Shown here one piece after another: positions 9,044 to 18,525 of a stretch of DNA of 64,000 nt. Both the position numbers and the translations under genes were made by a program. Numbering within the stretch: the stretch's first letter is position 1; every line of letters starts with the position of its first letter. Location: assembly GCA_963749715.1 (NCBI GenBank), contig CAVVNR010000004.1, positions 248,001 through 312,000 of the forward strand, written 5' to 3'. The notes below the pieces were generated by a model. It had not been told where the DNA came from. It saw nothing but the letters and a program-made list of their open reading frames with translations, and did no database searches. Origin of the DNA: Roseiarcus sp963749715 (GTDB lineage Bacteria; Pseudomonadota; Alphaproteobacteria; Rhizobiales; Beijerinckiaceae).

Positions 9044-9862
9044 TCACCGTCCCTCGAGAAACGCCAGCACCTCGCGTGCGAACGCGCCGGGATTGTCGAT
9101 ATTGGACGAGTGGGACGCTCTCGGAATGACGGCGCGCCTCACGTCGGAGATCGCGCTTTCGAGTCCGTCGAGGATGCGGTGAAACGAAGCCGGTGAGCGT
9201 TCCCCGGCCATCAATAGCGTCGGCGCGCGGATCGCTTCGGCGTCGGCGCGCGCGAACGGGGCGCGTTGTTCCCTGATCTGGCCGATGAGGGTCCGGGCGT
9301 TGTCGCGAAACATCTCTTTCATCGCTTCCGGCGTCCGCTCCCAGCTTCCCGGGCCGGCGATCACGTCGATCGCGGACTTGAGAGCCTCGTCGATCTCGCC
9401 TCGCCGGATTCTCTCGGCCGCCTTGGCGTAGAGCGGACCGATCGCAATCAGCGGCTCGCCCGGCGGCAGCCCGGCCTCGAGGTCCGCCGCCAGGGCGCCG
9501 CCGGGCTCGACGAGGGTCAGCGTGCGAACGAGATCGGGAGAGTTCTGGGCGACGCGGAAGGCGATATGCCCGCCGCGGGAGTGACCGAGCAGATGGACCG
9601 GCCCGGCTTCGAGCGCCGAAATGAAGGTCGCGACGTCGGCCGTGTGCTGCTGGACCGTGAAATCGTCGCCTTCGCCGTCCCATCGCTCAGGCCAGCAATG
9701 CCTCAGGCTCAAGGCGATCGTCCGGTAGCGCGCCCCGAACGGGGCCATCTGCCCGGCCCAGTGGCGGTAGTCGCAGAGCGTGCCATGCACGAGAACGAGG
9801 GCCGCGCCCGCCCCGCGCTCGGCGAACGCCATGTCATAGTCGTTCACCCGCATCGTCGGCAT
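9044..9862 (-). CDS. Alpha/beta-hydrolase
   Basis: The product is about 272 residues from the ATG at 9862 (MPTMRVNDYDMAF); an upstream in-frame ATG at 9940 adds 26 residues that look unrelated to the fold. The oxyanion-loop motif LVLVHGTLCDYRHW lies near the N-terminus. The nucleophile elbow is GHSRGG (serine) and the late histidine sits in PRASHSSN, completing the triad with an aspartate in between. Such enzymes hydrolyse esters, amides or lactones, and the substrate is unknown. There is no obvious operon partner. Confidence 0.8.
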   Translation of the reverse strand: MPTMRVNDYDMAFAERGAGAALVLVHGTLCDYRHWAGQMAPFGARYRTIALSLRHCWPERWDGEGDDFTVQQHTADVATFISALEAGPVHLLGHSRGGHIAFRVAQNSPDLVRTLTLVEPGGALAADLEAGLPPGEPLIAIGPLYAKAAERIRRGEIDEALKSAIDVIAGPGSWERTPEAMKEMFRDNARTLIGQIREQRAPFARADAEAIRAPTLLMAGERSPASFHRILDGLESAISDVRRAVIPRASHSSNIDNPGAFAREVLAFLEGR

Positions 9863-10409
9863 CAGCGCTTCGCCTGATGAATGAATCGGATCGCCTCGCA
9901 ACGGCGGCACGGCTTCGCCCGCATCGTCGCCATCTGGCATTGGCGCAATGAATTGTCGATGGCCGCCAGGCCGCGACGGCGCGCCGCCGCGTGTGCCGCC
10001 CTTGCTCGGCCTCAGCGCGACGCTTCACGCGCCGAACGCCGCGGGACGAGCCGGTCATGACGCCTTGAGGGCTCATCGCAGATTTCTGTTTCTGATTTTA
10101 CGAATATGTGGTATAGTCCTTCCGTTTAACGCAATGACGTCGCGAAATCCCCGGCCAAAAAGGGCGAGGCTCAAATGGTTGAGAAGACGCTTTTGGGCGC
10201 GAACCCCGCGCAGCGAAGGGATCGTGAATGTGGAACAAAAAAAAACAGCCCGGGGGTCGCCGCAAACCGCTGAAGGGGCTCGATTCGGACAAGGGAATCC
10301 AAGGAACTCCGAGAGCTTTTTCTTGGAATTCCTTGGCTTGGGCTTTGATATATTGGGGTCGGCTTTGAAGAATTTGGGCCCGGCTTTGACGAATCCGGTC
10401 CGTCCACGG
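9863..10409. other. Intergenic region between hydrolase and TadG-like genes
   Basis: 547 bases without a supported gene. It contains an AT-rich stretch near 10085-10120 with a 'gtggtatagtcc' -10-like element, a run of nine adenines near 10247, and one copy of a dispersed ~100-bp repeat (10258-10358). A very long plus-strand frame crossing this region and the next gene is the antisense shadow of the TadG-like gene. Confidence 0.5.
10258..10358 (+). repeat. Dispersed intergenic repeat, copy 1 of 3
   Basis: Starts GCCGCAAACCGCTGAAGGGG, continues with CGATTCGGAC, and ends with an imperfect palindrome around AATCCAAGG / CCTTGGCTTGG. It aligns over its length with 42544-42642 (plus) and 48777-48874 (minus). 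All three copies are intergenic. Confidence 0.6.
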
Positions 10410-11900
10410 TCACTGGGTCAGGTGGCCCGACTTTGTCACCGCGGCGAACAGCGCCGCCAAGGCCTGGCCGAGGTCCGAGCCGATCGCCGCGTCGTAGAAG
10501 AGGCCGGGCGAGGCGCAGGCCTGGAGCGCCGGGCCGATGTCCGACTGGATCGGCGCGATCCACGACTCGTACCAGCTGTTGGCCGGAACGGGGAGATAGT
10601 CGGTATAGAGGACCGCGATCTGGATGCCTCGGTTCTTGATCGTCGTGCACCAGTTCGTGCCGCTGGAATTGCCGCCGGGCGCGTTGCCGAGGTCGTTGAT
10701 CGCCTGCTGGAGGCGGCTGCCGCCGCTCTTCTCGTCCTCGACGCCGTCGGTGACGATAAACAGCACTTCCTGCGGCTTGTCGCCGTTCTGCTTGGTGCCA
10801 TTGCCGGGATCGGGGATGTAGCTCGCCTGACTGAGCTTGCCGAGCGAATCGTCGTAGTTGGTGCCGACGTCGCCAGGTCCCGACGCCGAAGTGCAGGCGG
10901 AGGTGGCGCAGCTGTTGTTGTTCGAATACATCTCCATCACGCCGAAATTGGCCGACGCCGTGGTCCAGCCGCTGATATAGTTGGCGGTCAGCGGCATGAG
11001 CTGAGTGAGACCGATCGACCACAGCGAATCCATCGAGTAGATCGAGAACCGATAGTTCGGCGGGGTCGAGAACTGGGTCGACTGGGCGGTCGTCGATGCG
11101 GTCTGAAGCAGGGTCGAGATGCCGCTGTTCAATTCGTCGAGGCGAAGGGTGATGCTGTTCGTGCGCGCCAGGGCATAATCGTCGATCTGCGTGCCGTGCT
11201 TCGTTGCACAGTAGTTGCTGCCTGCCGTCGTCGACGGCGGAGGAGCGCTCAGGGTTGGCGTCGTCCCGTCGGTGCAAGGGTTGCCTTCTGTATCGGAGTT
11301 CGCGTTGGTGCTGGCCTGGTGGCATGCGAAGGCGCAGCCGCCGGTCGCTTGTTTCGCCGTCAGACCCTGCATCTGGGCGATGCCGGCCTGAGTCGCCGGC
11401 AGCGACATCGAGGGCGAATTGTCGAGCAGGACATAGAAGTCGATGTTCGGCGGCAGCTGAGCGCTCGCGTCCGAGAAACCCTGGACGGGCAATGCGCTGA
11501 CCCCAAGCACTTGGGCGAAGATCGTGTTGACCGAGCTCGAGTAGCTGACCGCGACATTGCGCACGAGCGCTGTCGAGCCGGTCGTGATCGTGACCGTCAC
11601 CTGGGTCGCGCCCTGGGTCAGGCCCGGGAGGCCGTCGGTCAGGCCATCGAACATCGACACGGCGGCGGCCTGGGCTGTCGCCGCGCTTTGCTGCAGCATC
11701 GCCGGCGTCAACGCGGCGAGCGCGGCGGCGTCCGCCGCGGCGTTCAATTTCGTGTGAATTTGCGCCGCCCGGCCGTAGTCGATCGCCGCTCCGGCCCCGA
11801 ACACCAGCACGGGCGCGACCAGCGCATACATCATCGAGACATTGCCGCCGCAATTGCGCAGCAACCGACCAAGACCGAATGTCGACACGAGAAGGCTCAC
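10410..11900 (-). CDS. TadG-like pilus/surface protein with von Willebrand A domain
   Basis: A 496-residue protein. Its N-terminus carries the TadE/TadG membrane segment (RNCGGNVSMMYALVAPVLVFGAGAAIDYGRA), followed by the NAAADAAALAA block typical of TadG. A von Willebrand A domain follows, with the metal-site motif DNSPSMS (DxSxS) near residue 165. A cysteine-rich insertion (GGCAFACHQAS, NPCTDG, NYCATKHG) precedes the rest of the vWA fold, which includes EVLFIVTDGVED. In Tad systems TadG is thought to anchor the pilus to the outer layers. No other tad genes are adjacent on this strand. Confidence 0.85.
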   Translation of the reverse strand: MSLLVSTFGLGRLLRNCGGNVSMMYALVAPVLVFGAGAAIDYGRAAQIHTKLNAAADAAALAALTPAMLQQSAATAQAAAVSMFDGLTDGLPGLTQGATQVTVTITTGSTALVRNVAVSYSSSVNTIFAQVLGVSALPVQGFSDASAQLPPNIDFYVLLDNSPSMSLPATQAGIAQMQGLTAKQATGGCAFACHQASTNANSDTEGNPCTDGTTPTLSAPPPSTTAGSNYCATKHGTQIDDYALARTNSITLRLDELNSGISTLLQTASTTAQSTQFSTPPNYRFSIYSMDSLWSIGLTQLMPLTANYISGWTTASANFGVMEMYSNNNSCATSACTSASGPGDVGTNYDDSLGKLSQASYIPDPGNGTKQNGDKPQEVLFIVTDGVEDEKSGGSRLQQAINDLGNAPGGNSSGTNWCTTIKNRGIQIAVLYTDYLPVPANSWYESWIAPIQSDIGPALQACASPGLFYDAAIGSDLGQALAALFAAVTKSGHLTQ

Positions 11901-12334
11901 AGTTGTCGAGGGTCGCGACCCTGTTGAGATCGCGCGCGCCCTGGGTGAAAACTTCCGTGATCAAACAACGGACGGGTTTATGCATGCCTAACTGGTTTCG
12001 TACGATTTGCCGGAATGCTAAAGTTTTGGTGAGCCGCGACCCCTTTTTTTCGTATGTCGTAACGTCAGGCGCTCGAGCCAAGCGATGGCATAGGCTCGCG
12101 CACCGTCAGCGTGAGGTTACGGTTTCTCGGCGCGGAACGCCTCCTCGCGCAAGACCCATAGATTTCACGGCTTCCCCGCCAGGTAATCGTCTCGCGGCGG
12201 CCACAAGGAATCGTACTCGCGCGTTTGCCAAAGTCGCCGAACTCGGGCAAAGTTCGCGGGTGGGCGACCGCGGAACATTGCGACCGTTGCTGATCGGGGA
12301 GTAATGTTTACGAGCAGTGTCTCCCGGGGGTGCT
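11901..12334. other. Divergent intergenic region
   Basis: 434 bases between the TadG-like gene (minus) and the glycosyltransferase (plus), so it should hold both promoters. An AT-richer patch lies at 11990-12060. On the minus strand it contains a 'tttagcattccggc' stretch upstream of the TadG start. I do not assign defined promoter boxes. Confidence 0.35.
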
Positions 12335-13387
12335 ATGCAACTCGGCTTGCTTTCCAATTCGTCGACTAACCCAAGTGTCTATTGGACGACGCTGCTGCCG
12401 CCGCTTTTTTCTGGGCTGGCCAGTCAGCCGGGGGTGCGGACCGTCACCCCTCCTCCGCTCACGTGGGAACGGCGAGGAGAATGGCGAAAGGTTCGGTCCG
12501 AGCTTAAGGCCTGCGATGCGCTGTTTTGGGTCCAACTGAGCGCGCGCCCGGCCGGCGCGATTTACCTTGCGTCGTGCATGAACTTGCGCGCCCGCCGTTC
12601 CAATTTCGTCCTCGACGCGTGGAAACATTCCCTGACAAAGATCGGGATCGCGGCGACGGTCGAGCGCCTCGATCCTTGTTTCGTCGCCTATCGCGAGGCG
12701 ACGAGCGTGCTTCAGCGTCGATTTCCGCTTGCGAGATTTGTCTGGCTGCCGCTGGGGGCTCACACTGACATTTTCTATCCCCGCAAGGAGGAAAAATCGA
12801 TCTTCGCCTTTTGGATGGGCCGCCGCCACGAGCCTTTGCATTGGGCGCTGCTGGCCTATTGCGAGGCGCGGGGTCTGCGATACGTCTACTCAAAAGACGG
12901 CGGACTGGGCGCCGAGGAACTCGGACGATTGACGTCGAGCGCGCAGTACTTCATCGCCACCCCGCCAGATGTGGACAACGCCAGGCGGACGGGGGGGTTC
13001 AGCCCATTGGTGATGCGATATTATGAAGGGCTGGCGGCGGGGACGCGGCTGCTCGGCGTCCTGCCGCGGAGCGGCGAATATGAGGCGATCCTGCCCACCG
13101 ACGCCTTCTGTCAGGTCTCGGCGGACGGGTCCGACCTCGCCGAACGTCTCGACGAGGATCGAGGCAACCCGAACAATCAACGCACGGTCGACGCCGCCTG
13201 CGCTTTCGTGCGCGAACATCATTCATGGCGACGGCGAGGCGAGCAGGTTTTCAATCATCTCGCCAACGGCGCGGCAATCGAACTGCCTTCGATTCAAAGC
13301 GCGCCGCAGTTGGGTCGGGTTGTCGGCCGCGCCGGCGCGTCGCAAGACCCACCTCAGGAGTTGAAGACAGTCGAGCGATTTGGCTGA
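12335..13387 (+). CDS. CgeB-like glycosyltransferase
   Basis: Start ATG at 12335 (MQLGLLSNSSTNPS), with a G-rich CCGGGGGTG site just upstream; an in-frame GTG at 12317 is possible. The product is about 350 residues. The C-terminal half resembles the donor-binding half of GT-B enzymes of the CgeB/YkvP type: 'SPLVMRYYEGLAAGTRLLG', then a glutamate-containing GEYEAILP and a final HHSWRRRGEQV block. Such enzymes transfer a nucleotide-activated sugar to a glycan. It opens the surface-sugar cluster that continues to 21929. Confidence 0.65.
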   Translation: MQLGLLSNSSTNPSVYWTTLLPPLFSGLASQPGVRTVTPPPLTWERRGEWRKVRSELKACDALFWVQLSARPAGAIYLASCMNLRARRSNFVLDAWKHSLTKIGIAATVERLDPCFVAYREATSVLQRRFPLARFVWLPLGAHTDIFYPRKEEKSIFAFWMGRRHEPLHWALLAYCEARGLRYVYSKDGGLGAEELGRLTSSAQYFIATPPDVDNARRTGGFSPLVMRYYEGLAAGTRLLGVLPRSGEYEAILPTDAFCQVSADGSDLAERLDEDRGNPNNQRTVDAACAFVREHHSWRRRGEQVFNHLANGAAIELPSIQSAPQLGRVVGRAGASQDPPQELKTVERFG

Positions 13388-13400
13388 ACGAGATGGTCGG

Positions 13401-14489
13401 TTAGGCGTTCTTTATCGACTGGGCCGCCCATGACGCCCGCGCCTGGTCGATCAAGGCGGCAATCGCCACGCTTTGCGAGAGTGGCATCAGACCGCTCTCT
13501 TGCGCGCCCCGGCGGACGCACCGCATGACCTCGTCCGCCTCGTATTGATATCCGTTGCCGGCGTAGATTCGCGTCACTTCCTGCGTTCCGCCGGGTCTGA
13601 GCATCGACGCCAATCCGCGCAGGCGCTGCTGTGCGGTCTGCGCAAGCGTGCTCTCTCGGAATTTTTCGAACCGCAAATTGCCGCTCTGGCGGCGAGTTGC
13701 GGGCGTGGTTCGCGTCAACGTCAGACTGAACGGTCGGAATATCGGCGCGTGGACATGAATGGCGCCGTGAGTGCCCTCGATCGTCAGATCGTTCGGCAGC
13801 TGCGCTCTCAGGCTTGCTCGCACAGTCGACAGCGCGCCGCCCTGATGGCGCAACAGCAGAACACAGTCCTCGTCCACCCCGGTTGCCCCCCGGGTTGCGG
13901 CCGTCGCCACCAGTTCGCCCTCTCCCAAGAGATCGAACGCCATCGCTAGCGGATAAATTCCGCGGTGCAGGAGCGCCCCGCCGCCGAGCTCGGGGTTGAA
14001 CAGGCTATCGCTTGCGTCAGGCAGGTTCGAGGCGCCGAAACTGCCGCTCAAGCTGCGGGGCTCGCCGATCGCTCCACTGCGGACTCTCGTCCTCAGCTCC
14101 TTGAGGAGCGGGAGAAAACGCGTCCACATGCCTTCCATGCAGAACGCGCCGGAGGACCGCGCCGCGGTCGCCATCGCCTCGGCGTCGGCCCTCGACGGAG
14201 CAAAAGGCTTCTCAACCAGCACCGCCTTTCCGGCGGTGAGACACGCGATCGCCTGGTCCCGATGGGCGGAGGGTGGGGTTGCGATGTAGAACGCGTCCAC
14301 GTCGGATGACCGCGCTGCATCGTCGATGCTCAAGCAAACGTTGGCGATGCCGAAGTCCCGGGCGAACGCGCGGGCGTCCGCCTCGGTTCGCGAACAGACC
14401 AGTGCGGCTCCGCCGCCGTCAGAGCCGCGGAGCCCCAAGACGAATTTGCGCGCCACATATCCGGCGCCGATGATTCCCCAGCGAAACAC
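13401..14489 (-). CDS. Gfo/Idh/MocA-family oxidoreductase
   Basis: The NAD(P)-binding Rossmann motif WGIIGAGYVARKF is at the N-terminus. Further on are FYIATPPSAHRDQ and the catalytic-lysine motif VLVEKPFAPS. Together these define the family, which oxidises or reduces sugar hydroxyls. I prefer the GTG at 14489, which has AGGGG eight bases upstream and places the Rossmann strand at residues 2-7. The ATG at 14537 would add 16 residues and lacks a ribosome site. An 8-2-8 hairpin (14502-14519) lies just before the GTG. It is the likely partner of the next oxidoreductase on the same strand. Confidence 0.85.
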   Translation of the reverse strand: MFRWGIIGAGYVARKFVLGLRGSDGGGAALVCSRTEADARAFARDFGIANVCLSIDDAARSSDVDAFYIATPPSAHRDQAIACLTAGKAVLVEKPFAPSRADAEAMATAARSSGAFCMEGMWTRFLPLLKELRTRVRSGAIGEPRSLSGSFGASNLPDASDSLFNPELGGGALLHRGIYPLAMAFDLLGEGELVATAATRGATGVDEDCVLLLRHQGGALSTVRASLRAQLPNDLTIEGTHGAIHVHAPIFRPFSLTLTRTTPATRRQSGNLRFEKFRESTLAQTAQQRLRGLASMLRPGGTQEVTRIYAGNGYQYEADEVMRCVRRGAQESGLMPLSQSVAIAALIDQARASWAAQSIKNA

Positions 14490-14501
14490 TCGATCGCCCC
14501 T

Positions 14502-14519
14502 GCGACCTCGAGAGGTCGC
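14502..14519. repeat. 8-bp inverted repeat upstream of the oxidoreductase start
   Basis: GCGACCTC and GAGGTCGC flank a two-base loop. It sits 12 bases upstream of the preferred GTG start, so it could be an operator or a leader hairpin. If translation starts at 14537 it is coding. Confidence 0.5.
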
Positions 14520-14663
14520 GATTTTATCAGGTCGCATGCGCCGACGCCGAAACTTGCCGGCGCAAAGTTGGCAGCTTCGCGCTTCACTAACCCGCCACTT
14601 TTGGAAAGGCCATCTCCGCGGACCGAGCAGCCATATCCGCGAGCCGGCGGGAGGCCGAGCTGT

Positions 14664-15983
14664 TCAATGCTGGTGCATCCGCACCAACCAACGTTCGATG
14701 GTCCGCTCGATCCAAGACGGCTCTCCCGCCAACGCATAGTCTAGCTTAGAGGCCAGGGTTTCGGGACGAGGCTCGATAGGGGCAAAGCTGGTCTTCAACC
14801 TGATCGATCCGCCGCAAGGTCCGGCAGTCTGTATGGCGATAGTCAATTCGGTCAGATGCAGGGTGAAGTCATGGGGCGGGAACGACGGCCGCCCGGTTCG
14901 CAGGGCGTCTGCGAGTTCCGCAATGCCCACGGTCTTGTCCTGCTGGCCGAGTTCGCGACGCCGGACTGCTCGCAACAGGTCGCCCGGCGACCACCACCGC
15001 GACTTCGGCAAAGTGTCGCGCCCGCCCCCGCCCGGCGGCGGATTGCGCAGCAGCTTCAACGGCCTGCCGCCGACGCCGAGCAACCCTTGCAAGAGCGAAT
15101 TGGTGCGCACCGACATCGCTTTGCGGGCGTTCAGCGTCAACTGGGTGAACCGTTCCAGATAGACCGGACATTGGTAATGTCGGTAGGTGTCGGCGGTTAG
15201 CATTCCGGCATTGCCGAGGATGCGCATGCGATGGTCGTACGGCGCGCCGATGCTGCAGGTTACGCGCGCGACCACGCCGCTGCGAAAGTTCAAACAGGCG
15301 ACCGAGAAGTCAGGCGTGTCCGCCGGGTCCAGCGGCAAGCTCGTCTTGTCGGGAAGCGTTTGCTTCGAGAAGGCCGTCACTGTTTCCACTGGACCGAAGA
15401 TCGCGCAAAGCCAAGTGAGGTGATAGCCGACATGCTCATAGGTGCAGCCCCACTCGTATTCATGGAGGTAGGGCCAAGGGGCGCCGGTCCGGCTACGCCA
15501 AGTCTCCGGATACATGCGATAGATCACGTTGTCGTCGAACTCGGCATAAACGATGCGTGGATCGCCCACGGCGCCGTCGCGCACCGCTTTCCACATCGTC
15601 TGGGTCGTGTCGCTCATCGCGTTCGACGGCGCGCAGGACAGCCGAAGTCCGAGCTTATCGGCAAGCGCAAACAGGGCGCGGGCCTGCTCGATGTCCGGCG
15701 CAAGCGGTTTCTCCGAATAGACGTTTTTCCCGGCCAGCAGCGCGGCGCGCGACACCTCGAAATGGCTCTCGATACTGGTGAAATTTGCAACGATGCCGAT
15801 TTCCGGGTCGGCGAGAAGCTCCTCGTTGGCGGCATAGGTCTTGAGGTCGTAGGCGCGGGCAACAGCGTCGCGGCGAGCAGCATCCCGATCCGCCACGCCC
15901 TTGAGGACCAATCCAGGATGCCGCCCCCACGTCGACATATAGTGGTCGAAAACATAGCCGCAGCCGATCACGCCAATCTTCAT
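14664..15983 (-). CDS. Gfo/Idh/MocA-family oxidoreductase
   Basis: A 439-residue protein starting MKIGVIGCGYVFDHY (Rossmann GxGxxx). It has NFTSIESHFEVSRAALLAGKNVYSEKPLA, where EKP is the catalytic-lysine motif, and a long C-terminal substrate domain with HEYEWGCTYEHVGYHLTWL. It is longer than the typical ~350 residues because of an extended C-terminus. A GAAAGGCG ribosome site precedes the ATG. With the downstream paralogue it probably modifies a nucleotide sugar or glycan precursor of this cluster. Confidence 0.85.
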   Translation of the reverse strand: MKIGVIGCGYVFDHYMSTWGRHPGLVLKGVADRDAARRDAVARAYDLKTYAANEELLADPEIGIVANFTSIESHFEVSRAALLAGKNVYSEKPLAPDIEQARALFALADKLGLRLSCAPSNAMSDTTQTMWKAVRDGAVGDPRIVYAEFDDNVIYRMYPETWRSRTGAPWPYLHEYEWGCTYEHVGYHLTWLCAIFGPVETVTAFSKQTLPDKTSLPLDPADTPDFSVACLNFRSGVVARVTCSIGAPYDHRMRILGNAGMLTADTYRHYQCPVYLERFTQLTLNARKAMSVRTNSLLQGLLGVGGRPLKLLRNPPPGGGGRDTLPKSRWWSPGDLLRAVRRRELGQQDKTVGIAELADALRTGRPSFPPHDFTLHLTELTIAIQTAGPCGGSIRLKTSFAPIEPRPETLASKLDYALAGEPSWIERTIERWLVRMHQH

Positions 15984-16400
15984 ATTTCGCCTTTCGTTGC
16001 TATTCGTGTCGATAGCGTCCGCATGCGATGCGAAGAGAATATTTTTTGCTTATTTTTCATCGATTTCGAAAAAAGCCTGCATCGTTCCTCCGCGAGAAAC
16101 ACATGCCCTTAACGCGCTTCACTTGTGGAGAAAACGGGTAGCAGAGACCTCTCCGAGCGCAAACGGAAACATTGCAGGCTAGACCCTTCATTTTCGCCAT
16201 GTTATGACCAACGAGCAATAGTCATCATTGCGCTGTGAAATCTCAAAAAATGCGATTCCGAGACGCTCCTTGCAGCTTCCGAGGTCGAATCGCTCCCGCC
16301 CTGATTTAGCCGCCGCAGGGGTCGACATGATGGAATTTTGGGAGGGAATTGCATAAGCATTCCGCGTTCTGGTCTTTGGCTCTAACCGGGGGACGGTCTC
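15984..16400. other. Divergent intergenic region of the sugar cluster
   Basis: 417 bases between a minus-strand oxidoreductase and the plus-strand kinase. It contains the most AT-rich patch nearby (about 16035-16075, 'gaatattttttgcttatttttcatcg'). It probably carries the promoter of the kinase operon, and on the other strand that of the oxidoreductases. No gene is seen. Confidence 0.4.
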
Positions 16401-17393
16401 GTGATCAATATTTCCCGATCCCCACTTCGGATCAGCTTCTTCGGCGGCGGAACGGATTACCCGACCTATTTTCATCACCATCCGGGCGCCGTGCTCGGAG
16501 CCTCTATCGACAAGTACATCTACACTATTGCGCTGCCGATGGCTGACTTTGCCGAAAACCGATATCGTATAACCTATCGCATTGTCGAGGTCGCCGATCG
16601 AGTGGAAGACATCAAGCACAATGTGATTCGCGCGACGCTGCTTCACATGGGCTATGACAAACCGCTGAACGTCGCTATTATTTCCGACCTGCCAGGAAAT
16701 TCAGGATTGGGGAGTTCGTCATCCTTTACTGTTGGCTTCATCGCGCTGATGGAATATCTGATTGGCCGTTCGATCACAAAATTCGATCTCTTCAAGCGCG
16801 CGGTCCATACGGAAAGAGATCTCCTGAAGGAAAACGTGGGCATTCAGGATCAAATTCACGCCGCCTTTGGTGGCCTCAATCTCTATCAATTTCATAAGGA
16901 TGACTTGACGATCAGGCCCGCGCAGATGGCGACGGAGTGCCGCAACGCGCTGGATCGGTCCCTCTGCCTCATCTACACCGGCATTCAGCGCCACGCCTCA
17001 GCCGCAGTGCAGGAGCAATTGAAAAATACCGAGGAAAAGAAAATTCACAAGGATCTTTCCCATCTGGTCAAGCTTTGTCACCAGGGACTTGCAGTTCTGG
17101 AGGGAAGGAACCCTGAAACCATGCTTCGCGATCTTGGGAAACTTGTGAGCGAAGGCTGGGAGACAAAGCGAAAACTCTCGACCGGCGTTACGCTGCCGCT
17201 AATCGACACAGCCTACGACGAAGCCATCCGCCTGGGCGCTTATGGCGGCAAACTCTGCGGGGCGGGTGGCGGCGGTTTCTTGCTCTTCATGGCGCCCGAT
17301 CACGTTCAGGCAAAAATGATCGAGACGTTCGGGCAAAAGAGTTTTGTCAAGATCTCCCTAGAGGATCACGGCGCCGGCGTCATCAGCAGATAA
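16401..17393 (+). CDS. hddA: D-glycero-D-manno-heptose 7-phosphate kinase (GHMP kinase)
   Basis: The start is the GTG at 16401, after GGGGGACGG. The 330-residue protein has the GHMP kinase signatures: N-terminal SRSPLRISFFGGGTDYPTYF, the phosphate-binding loop LPGNSGLGSSSSFTVG near residue 100, and the C-terminal GGKLCGAGGGGFLLF. These match HddA enzymes, which make heptose 1,7-bisphosphate from the 7-phosphate. Its base composition is more AT-rich than its neighbours, hinting at transfer. It is followed by nucleotide-sugar dehydratase and epimerase genes. Confidence 0.85.
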   Translation: MINISRSPLRISFFGGGTDYPTYFHHHPGAVLGASIDKYIYTIALPMADFAENRYRITYRIVEVADRVEDIKHNVIRATLLHMGYDKPLNVAIISDLPGNSGLGSSSSFTVGFIALMEYLIGRSITKFDLFKRAVHTERDLLKENVGIQDQIHAAFGGLNLYQFHKDDLTIRPAQMATECRNALDRSLCLIYTGIQRHASAAVQEQLKNTEEKKIHKDLSHLVKLCHQGLAVLEGRNPETMLRDLGKLVSEGWETKRKLSTGVTLPLIDTAYDEAIRLGAYGGKLCGAGGGGFLLFMAPDHVQAKMIETFGQKSFVKISLEDHGAGVISR

Positions 17394-17449
17394 CACCGTG
17401 AATATTTTGCCTCTTTTTCCGCCGCCCCCTCGTCTGAACGAGAGAGAAA

Positions 17450-18462
17450 ATGACAAAGCGCGCCTTGATTACCGGCATAACGGGAATGGTCGGCTCTCAC
17501 CTTTTGGATTATCTCCTCAAGAGCACCGATTGGGATATCCATGGCATGCTACGCTGGCGTAGCCCGCTCGAAAATATTTCCGATCATCTTGATGATATCA
17601 ATGCGGGCGGCAGAATTAAGCTTCATTATGCTGATCTACGAGACACGATGGCGGTACAAGATTGTATCCAGTCCGCGCGGCCTGACTACGTGTTTCACCT
17701 CGCCGCGCAGAGTTACCCTCAAACCTCCTTCACGGCGCCGCTCGACACCATGGACACGAACATCCAGGGAACTGAGCGCCTTCTTGGCGCCCTCCGCCGC
17801 TTCTCGCCGGAGGCGATCATCCATGTCTGCGCTTCCTCCGAAGTGTTCGGTCGCGTTCCGCGCGAGAAACTCCCGATTGACGAGGAATGCACCTTCCACC
17901 CCGCATCGCCATATGCGATCTCGAAAGTCGGCACGGATCTCGTAGGCCGTTACTATGCCGAAGCCTACAAGATGTGCGTCATGACGACGCGAATGTTCAC
18001 CCATACCGGCCCGCGCCGCGGCGACGTCTTCGCCGAGTTCGACTTTCGCCAAGCAAATCGCGATGATCGAGGGCAACAAATTGCCGCCGGTGGTGAAGGT
18101 CGGCAATCTCGAATTCGCTGCGCACCTGGGCCGACGTCCGCGACGCCGTGCGCGCCTATCATATGCTCGTCACCATCAATCCGACGCCAGGCGCCTACTA
18201 CAATATCGGCGGGCAATATACCTGCACGGTGCGCGCCATGCTGGATACGCTGATCGGCAAGTCGACTTGCGCCAACATCCGGGTCGAAGTCGATCCTGAC
18301 CGGCTTCGGCCGATCGACGCCGATCTGCAGGTGCCCGACACGACGAAGTTTCGCACTCACACCGGGTGGAGACCGGAGATTCCGTTTGAAACCACAATGC
18401 GCGACTTGCTTGAATATTGGCGCGAGCGCGTCAGACGCAACGAGAGCTTTCTGTCGCGGTAG
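17450..18462 (+). pseudogene. GDP-sugar 4,6-dehydratase (Gmd/DmhA-like), two frameshifts
   Basis: SDR fold with Rossmann motif TGITGMVGSHL at residues 7-17, catalytic S-S-E (CASSEVFG) and YAISK (YxxxK). This is the extended-SDR pattern of GDP-mannose 4,6-dehydratase and its heptose homologues. An extra T in 18044-18046 moves the frame to AKQIAMIEGNKLPPVVKVGNL. An extra base in TCGAATTCG (18109-18117) moves it again to SLRTWADVRDAVRAY...FETTMRDLLEYWRE. Repaired, it would be about 336 residues. In this setting it probably makes the 4-keto-6-deoxy form of a GDP-heptose. The lesions may be sequencing errors. Confidence 0.8.
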
Positions 18463-18525
18463 CCAGATCCGGCGCCTGCGCCCCGGCGGGCCGCCGACAA
18501 CTGAAGGCCAACGAGAGCGAAGAAT

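Noticed and set aside
9948..11927. 659-codon plus-strand frame over the TadG-like gene
   Set aside because: Antisense shadow of the TadG-like gene, which has a clear membrane segment, vWA domain and proper start.
18044..18117. Programmed ribosomal frameshifting in the dehydratase gene
   Set aside because: There is no slippery heptamer with a downstream structure. Two separate +1 shifts in 70 bases would be needed, and the same octamer is broken in unrelated genes.
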